A stretch of 20,954 nucleotides of DNA from an uncultured Collinsella sp. (lineage in GTDB: Bacteria > Actinomycetota > Coriobacteriia > Coriobacteriales > Coriobacteriaceae). Location of the stretch: NCBI GenBank assembly GCA_900541645.1, contig UQKQ01000020.1, forward strand, positions 1 through 20,954, read 5' to 3'. Below the pieces are notes generated by a model. That model was not told the origin of the DNA and did no database searches. It saw only the letters and a program-made list of their open reading frames with translations. The first letter of the stretch is position 1. Each line of letters begins with the position of its first letter. Of the stretch, positions 17,872 through 20,954 are shown one piece after another. Made by a program: the position numbers and the translations under genes.

Positions 17872-17900
17872 ATGATAGCAGGAATGCATCTTCCTGCCAA
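17872..17900 (-). promoter_or_regulatory. rpsB-tsf promoter
   Basis: On the minus strand TTGGCA (17900-17895) is followed after exactly 17 bp by TATCAT (17877-17872), which also has the extended TGC in front. This is the best sigma-70-type promoter in the window. The spacer holds a perfect CAGGAA/TTCCTG dyad (17879-17896). Confidence 0.75.
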
Positions 17901-17949
17901 CCCGCAATCAAAACCACACACCTGAGCGCGGCGCGGGACGTCCCAGCCA

Positions 17950-18870
17950 CTATTCGCCGCGGGGATGGGCTTGAGCCACAGCCCGCTTAAGACGATCGGG
18001 TGTGAGATGCGTGTAGATCTGCGTCGTGGACAGGCTCGCATGGCCCAGCAGCTCTTGAACCGAGCGCAGGTCCGCACCGCCCTCGAGCAAGTCGGTCGCA
18101 AAGGTATGGCGCATCGCATGCGGGGCGATGTCGGCAGGCATGCCGGCGAGCGTCGCCAGCGTATGAAACCGCCGCCTGAGCATGGCGGCACTCATGCGAT
18201 TACCGCGCGCCGATATAAGCAGCGGATGCGGCCCGGTAACGGGGTCACGACGCTTTGCCTGAGCGAGCAACTCCGGCCTTCCCTCCTCAATATAGAGACG
18301 CGTCGCCTCGAGCGCACGACGATACAGAGGGACGATACGTTCTTTGCTCCCCTTGCCCCACAGGCGCAGCGTGCGTTCGGACCACGCAATGGACTCCACA
18401 TTGAGTGCTGCGAGCTCAGAGATACGGGCGCCCGAGGCATAGAGCAGCTCGAGCATCGCCGCATCGCGCAGTCCCGCGGGTGTTGAGGTATCAGGCGTCT
18501 TGAGCAGCGCCTCCACCTGTTGGGTCGTCAGCACACCGGGTAGATCGCGCGGAAGCTTGGGCGAGGAAATTGCCGAGACCACATCGCCCTCCACGACCCC
18601 CTCGGCAGCCATCCATCGATAGAGCGATCGGATAGCCGACAGATGCGCCGCAAGCGTTCGGGGAGCCACCTGCTCACGCGAAAGCTCGGCAAGATAGCGA
18701 CGAATGGTGCGCACGTCGGCAGCGAAAGCATCGATATCCTCGCGCTCGCACCAGGCAGCAAAGCGCTCCAGCCTCGAGCCATAGGCCGTCACCGTATTGG
18801 GAGAAAGCCCCTCGACACGTGCGATATAGGCGATAAACGAGTCGACGGTGTCGTACAGGTCAAAGGCTAT
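17950..18870 (-). CDS. xerC: Tyrosine recombinase XerC/XerD-like, probable AUA start
   Basis: Xer recombinases resolve chromosome dimers at dif. All catalytic residues are present, numbered from the proposed start: R149 in ASGARISEL, K176 in GKGSKER, H251 and R254 in HAMRH, H277 in LLGHASLS and nucleophile Y286 in IYTHLT; the C-terminus is HPRGE. The N-terminal DNA-binding domain includes SFIAYIARVEGLSPNTVTAY, which lies upstream of the first GTG (18792). Between that GTG and the preceding in-frame TGA there is no ATG, GTG or TTG. The best fit is AUA 18870, nine bases after GGAGG, overlapping the trmFO stop as ATAG and giving 306 residues; CTG 18858 is the alternative. The order trmFO-xer matches Bacillus gid-codV, hence xerC, but sequence alone does not separate XerC from XerD. 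If GTG is used, the protein is 280 residues and lacks part of the first helix. Confidence 0.88.
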   Translation of the reverse strand: MAFDLYDTVDSFIAYIARVEGLSPNTVTAYGSRLERFAAWCEREDIDAFAADVRTIRRYLAELSREQVAPRTLAAHLSAIRSLYRWMAAEGVVEGDVVSAISSPKLPRDLPGVLTTQQVEALLKTPDTSTPAGLRDAAMLELLYASGARISELAALNVESIAWSERTLRLWGKGSKERIVPLYRRALEATRLYIEEGRPELLAQAKRRDPVTGPHPLLISARGNRMSAAMLRRRFHTLATLAGMPADIAPHAMRHTFATDLLEGGADLRSVQELLGHASLSTTQIYTHLTPDRLKRAVAQAHPRGE

Positions 18871-20204
18871 GACCGGTCGCCTCCAAACAGATCGGGGCGA
18901 GTGGCCAGATAGGCATCAAGGGCCTCGAGCGCACGGTCCGCATAGGCCTGGTAGCGGTCGCGCTTGCTGCGGCGCTTACCATCCTCGAGTGGCGGCACCA
19001 GGCCAAAGTTGACATGCATAGGCTGATAGCCCACCGTGGCCGGATCGGTAGCATAGCCCACGAGCGCGCCCAAAGCACCCACGCGCGGCAGCTCGACGGG
19101 AGCGGCCCCGACAGCCTCGGCATAGGTGTTGAGTGCCGCGAGCAGACCTGTCGCCACGGCTTCCATGTACCCCTCGGTGCCGGTGATCTGACCGGCCAGG
19201 CGCACGCCGGTACCAGGCACGGCAAAGGTGCCATCGAGCACGTGCGGCGCATCGACAAAGGTATTGCGGTGCATGACACCGTAGCGGAAGAACTCAGCGT
19301 TCTCCAGGCCCGGCACCATATGGAAGACGCGCTTCTGTTCGCCAAAGGTCAGGTTGGTCTGGAAGCCCACCAGGTTATAGGCGGTCTTCTCCTTGTTCTC
19401 GGCACGCAGCTGAATCGCCGCCCAGGGACGACGACCGGTTCGCGGGTCGGTGAGGCCGACGGGCTTCATGGCGCCAAAGCGAATGGCGTCCTTGCCGGTG
19501 CGCGCAACTTCCTCGGCAGGCTGGCAGGCCTGGAACAGATCGCCGCCCTCAAAGTCCTTGAGCACCACGCGGTCGGCCGTGGTAAGCGCCTCGATAAAGG
19601 CCTCGTACTCTTCCTTGTTGAGCGGAGCGTTGAGATAGTCGCCGCTCCCCTGCTCCTCGTAGCGCGACTGCGAGAACAGCACGTCCATATCGAGCGTGGA
19701 GGCATCGACGATCGGCGCCGCGGCATCGAAGAACGCAAGGGCGTCGCCACCGACGAGCTTCATGACCTCTTCGCTCAACGCCGGCGAGCACAAGGGGCCG
19801 GCGGCAATGACCACGTGACCTTCGGGAATCTGCGTGACCTCGCCGTGAACGATCTCGATATTGGGACGGGCGGCAACCTCGGCCTCGACAAACTCGGAAA
19901 ACTTGACGCGGTCGACCGCCAAGGCGCCACCGGCGGGAACAGCCGCGCGATGGGCGCAATCGAGCAGGACTGAACCCATGCGCTCAAGCTCGGCCTTCAG
20001 CAATCCAGCCGTAGAATCCGGACGGGTCGACTTAAACGAATTGGAACAGACGAGCTCTGCCAGGTGATCGGTATGGTGGGCCGGGGAGCTAACCTGGGGG
20101 CGCATCTCGCACAGCTTTACGGCGAACCCGCGATCTGCAAGCTGAATCGCGCACTCCGAACCCGCCAGACCGCCACCGATAACCGTCACCTGATCAAACA
20201 GCAT
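18867..20204 (-). CDS. trmFO: Folate-dependent tRNA m5U54 methyltransferase
   Basis: TrmFO (Gid) makes 5-methyluridine at position 54 of tRNA using methylene-tetrahydrofolate and FAD. The N-terminus holds the FAD motif VTVIGGGLAGSECA (residues 6-19) and EMRP. C53 in LVCSNSFKS matches the conserved catalytic-region cysteine of the Bacillus enzyme, and a second conserved cysteine sits in FQACQPAEEVARTG. The C-terminal part has GQITGTEGYMEA and GYQPMHVNFGL. I chose ATG 20204 (445 residues), nine bases after AAAGG; a TTG two codons upstream is too close to that site. It follows dprA by 14 bp and overlaps the recombinase start. In Bacillus topA lies between dprA and trmFO; here it does not. Confidence 0.96.
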   Translation of the reverse strand: MLFDQVTVIGGGLAGSECAIQLADRGFAVKLCEMRPQVSSPAHHTDHLAELVCSNSFKSTRPDSTAGLLKAELERMGSVLLDCAHRAAVPAGGALAVDRVKFSEFVEAEVAARPNIEIVHGEVTQIPEGHVVIAAGPLCSPALSEEVMKLVGGDALAFFDAAAPIVDASTLDMDVLFSQSRYEEQGSGDYLNAPLNKEEYEAFIEALTTADRVVLKDFEGGDLFQACQPAEEVARTGKDAIRFGAMKPVGLTDPRTGRRPWAAIQLRAENKEKTAYNLVGFQTNLTFGEQKRVFHMVPGLENAEFFRYGVMHRNTFVDAPHVLDGTFAVPGTGVRLAGQITGTEGYMEAVATGLLAALNTYAEAVGAAPVELPRVGALGALVGYATDPATVGYQPMHVNFGLVPPLEDGKRRSKRDRYQAYADRALEALDAYLATRPDLFGGDRS

Positions 20205-20218
20205 CTGCAAACACCTTT

Positions 20219-20954
20219 CTAATTGACATGTTTTCCATTGTGACCGAAGGGTGTCTGAGCGTGAAGGGCAAACTTGGAGGGCGCATACCTTCCATCCATC
20301 ATGCGCTCGATAAGACCCTCGAGCTCAAGCGAACCCAGGAGTTTGAGTACGCCGACGGCATCGAGCGAGACGAGCGCCGCGATGTCGTCGACCTTGAGCG
20401 GAGAGGCGATGAGCGCATGCATCACGGTCTGCTGTGTTTGATCCAGGTCGGCAATGCCGGGAGCATCGGGGCGCGAGTAGCGCAGGGTGCCGTAGATGCG
20501 TGAAATAGCCATCTCGATAGATTCCTCGTCGATGATGCAGCAGGCACCGTTCGCAATGAGGTAATTCGTGCCACGCGACTCGGGCGATAGGATCGACCCT
20601 GGCACGGCAAGAAGTTCTCGCCCCAAATCCATAGCAGCCTCGGCTGTAGAAAACGTCCCGGAAGGCATACCCGCCTCGGATACAAAGAGGGCTTGCGACA
20701 GGGCCGCGATTACGCGATTGCGGCGCGGAAAGGCAAACTTGCGCGGACCCATGCCCCACGGAGAGATCGACACGACCGCGCCACCCGTATCGAGCGTGCG
20801 CGTAATAAGCCCCGCGCTCGAACGCGGGTAGACCACGTCGCCGCCCGTCCCCAGCACCACGACGTGTTTGCCGCCGGCATTGACCGCAGCCCAACCCGAG
20901 GCCTGGTCACAACCGACCGCGCCGCCCGAAACTACCGTCACGCCCGCCTCGACC
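20219..20954 (-). CDS. dprA: DNA-processing protein DprA (Smf), N-terminus outside the window
   Basis: DprA binds incoming single-stranded DNA and loads RecA during natural transformation; it is also widespread in bacteria not known to be transformable. The visible 244 or so residues contain the Rossmann-like core: TVVSGGAVGCDQASG, VVVLGTGGDVVYPRSS, PRRNRVIAALSQALFVSEA, and GTFSTAEAAMDLGRELLAVPGS followed by RGTNYLIANGA. A C-terminal winged-helix region (about the last 70 residues) begins near QTQQTVMHAL. The usual ARGID after SGG reads AVGCD here, a modest variation. The gene continues past the right edge, so start and N-terminal domain are not seen. The stop at 20219 is 14 bp before trmFO, whose ribosome binding site follows it directly. 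Confidence 0.93.
   Translation of the reverse strand, partial: VEAGVTVVSGGAVGCDQASGWAAVNAGGKHVVVLGTGGDVVYPRSSAGLITRTLDTGGAVVSISPWGMGPRKFAFPRRNRVIAALSQALFVSEAGMPSGTFSTAEAAMDLGRELLAVPGSILSPESRGTNYLIANGACCIIDEESIEMAISRIYGTLRYSRPDAPGIADLDQTQQTVMHALIASPLKVDDIAALVSLDAVGVLKLLGSLELEGLIERMMDGRYAPSKFALHAQTPFGHNGKHVN

Noticed and set aside
17935..17944. GGGACGTCCC palindrome after the recombinase gene as a terminator
   Set aside because: No loop and no T tract follow, so it cannot form a normal intrinsic terminator; it may be chance in GC-rich DNA.
17732..17950. 72-codon frame over the rpsB leader and promoter
   Set aside because: It spans the rpsB promoter, lacks a convincing ribosome binding site and has no recognisable domain.

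Overview
The window looks like a chromosome segment of a high-GC Coriobacteriia bacterium, most likely Collinsella or a close relative. This rests on recognising protein families and on GC-rich codon use; no database search was possible. There are three blocks.

Block 1 (1-3939) is accessory. A decayed IS3-family transposase runs off the left edge. It abuts the 3' end of a large, AT-richer, minus-strand gene for a secreted, sortase-anchored surface protein (597-3495). The signal peptide and the body of this protein lie in different frames, separated by a run of seven G (3319-3325). Losing one G gives a continuous 965-residue protein, so the gene looks like a phase-variable adhesin caught in the OFF state, or a recent pseudogene or sequencing error. 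Its upstream region has a candidate promoter, a perfect dyad at the predicted transcript start, and a hairpin that would hide the ribosome binding site.

Block 2 (3940-7441, plus strand) holds adhE, the bifunctional aldehyde/alcohol dehydrogenase of fermentation, followed by a small APH/choline-kinase-fold phosphotransferase. A dyad centred about 73 bp upstream of the predicted adhE start point is a likely regulator site. Terminators separate this block from the convergent block 3.

Block 3 (7618-20954, minus strand) is a dense housekeeping cluster. In transcription order it reads dprA (partial), trmFO, xerC-like, rpsB, tsf, pyrH, frr, uppS, cdsA, dxr, rseP, ispG, proS. The order closely matches the classic Bacillus arrangement, except that topA is absent between dprA and trmFO and ispG sits between rseP and proS. 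The genes serve translation (S2, EF-Ts, ribosome recycling, prolyl-tRNA synthetase, tRNA methylation), UMP phosphorylation, the MEP isoprenoid pathway (dxr, ispG) feeding undecaprenyl diphosphate synthesis (uppS), phospholipid precursor synthesis (cdsA), intramembrane proteolysis (rseP), and DNA recombination or uptake (xerC, dprA). Stop and start codons touch or overlap at many junctions, and several genes use GTG or TTG starts. The tyrosine recombinase has no ATG, GTG or TTG at its expected start and may begin at an AUA overlapping the trmFO stop.

The strongest candidates for something new are the G-tract switch plus SD-hiding hairpin on the surface protein, an approximately 110-residue cytosolic insertion with a winged-helix-like segment inside RseP, and the AUA start. 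I saw no CRISPR array, tRNA, rRNA or prophage.
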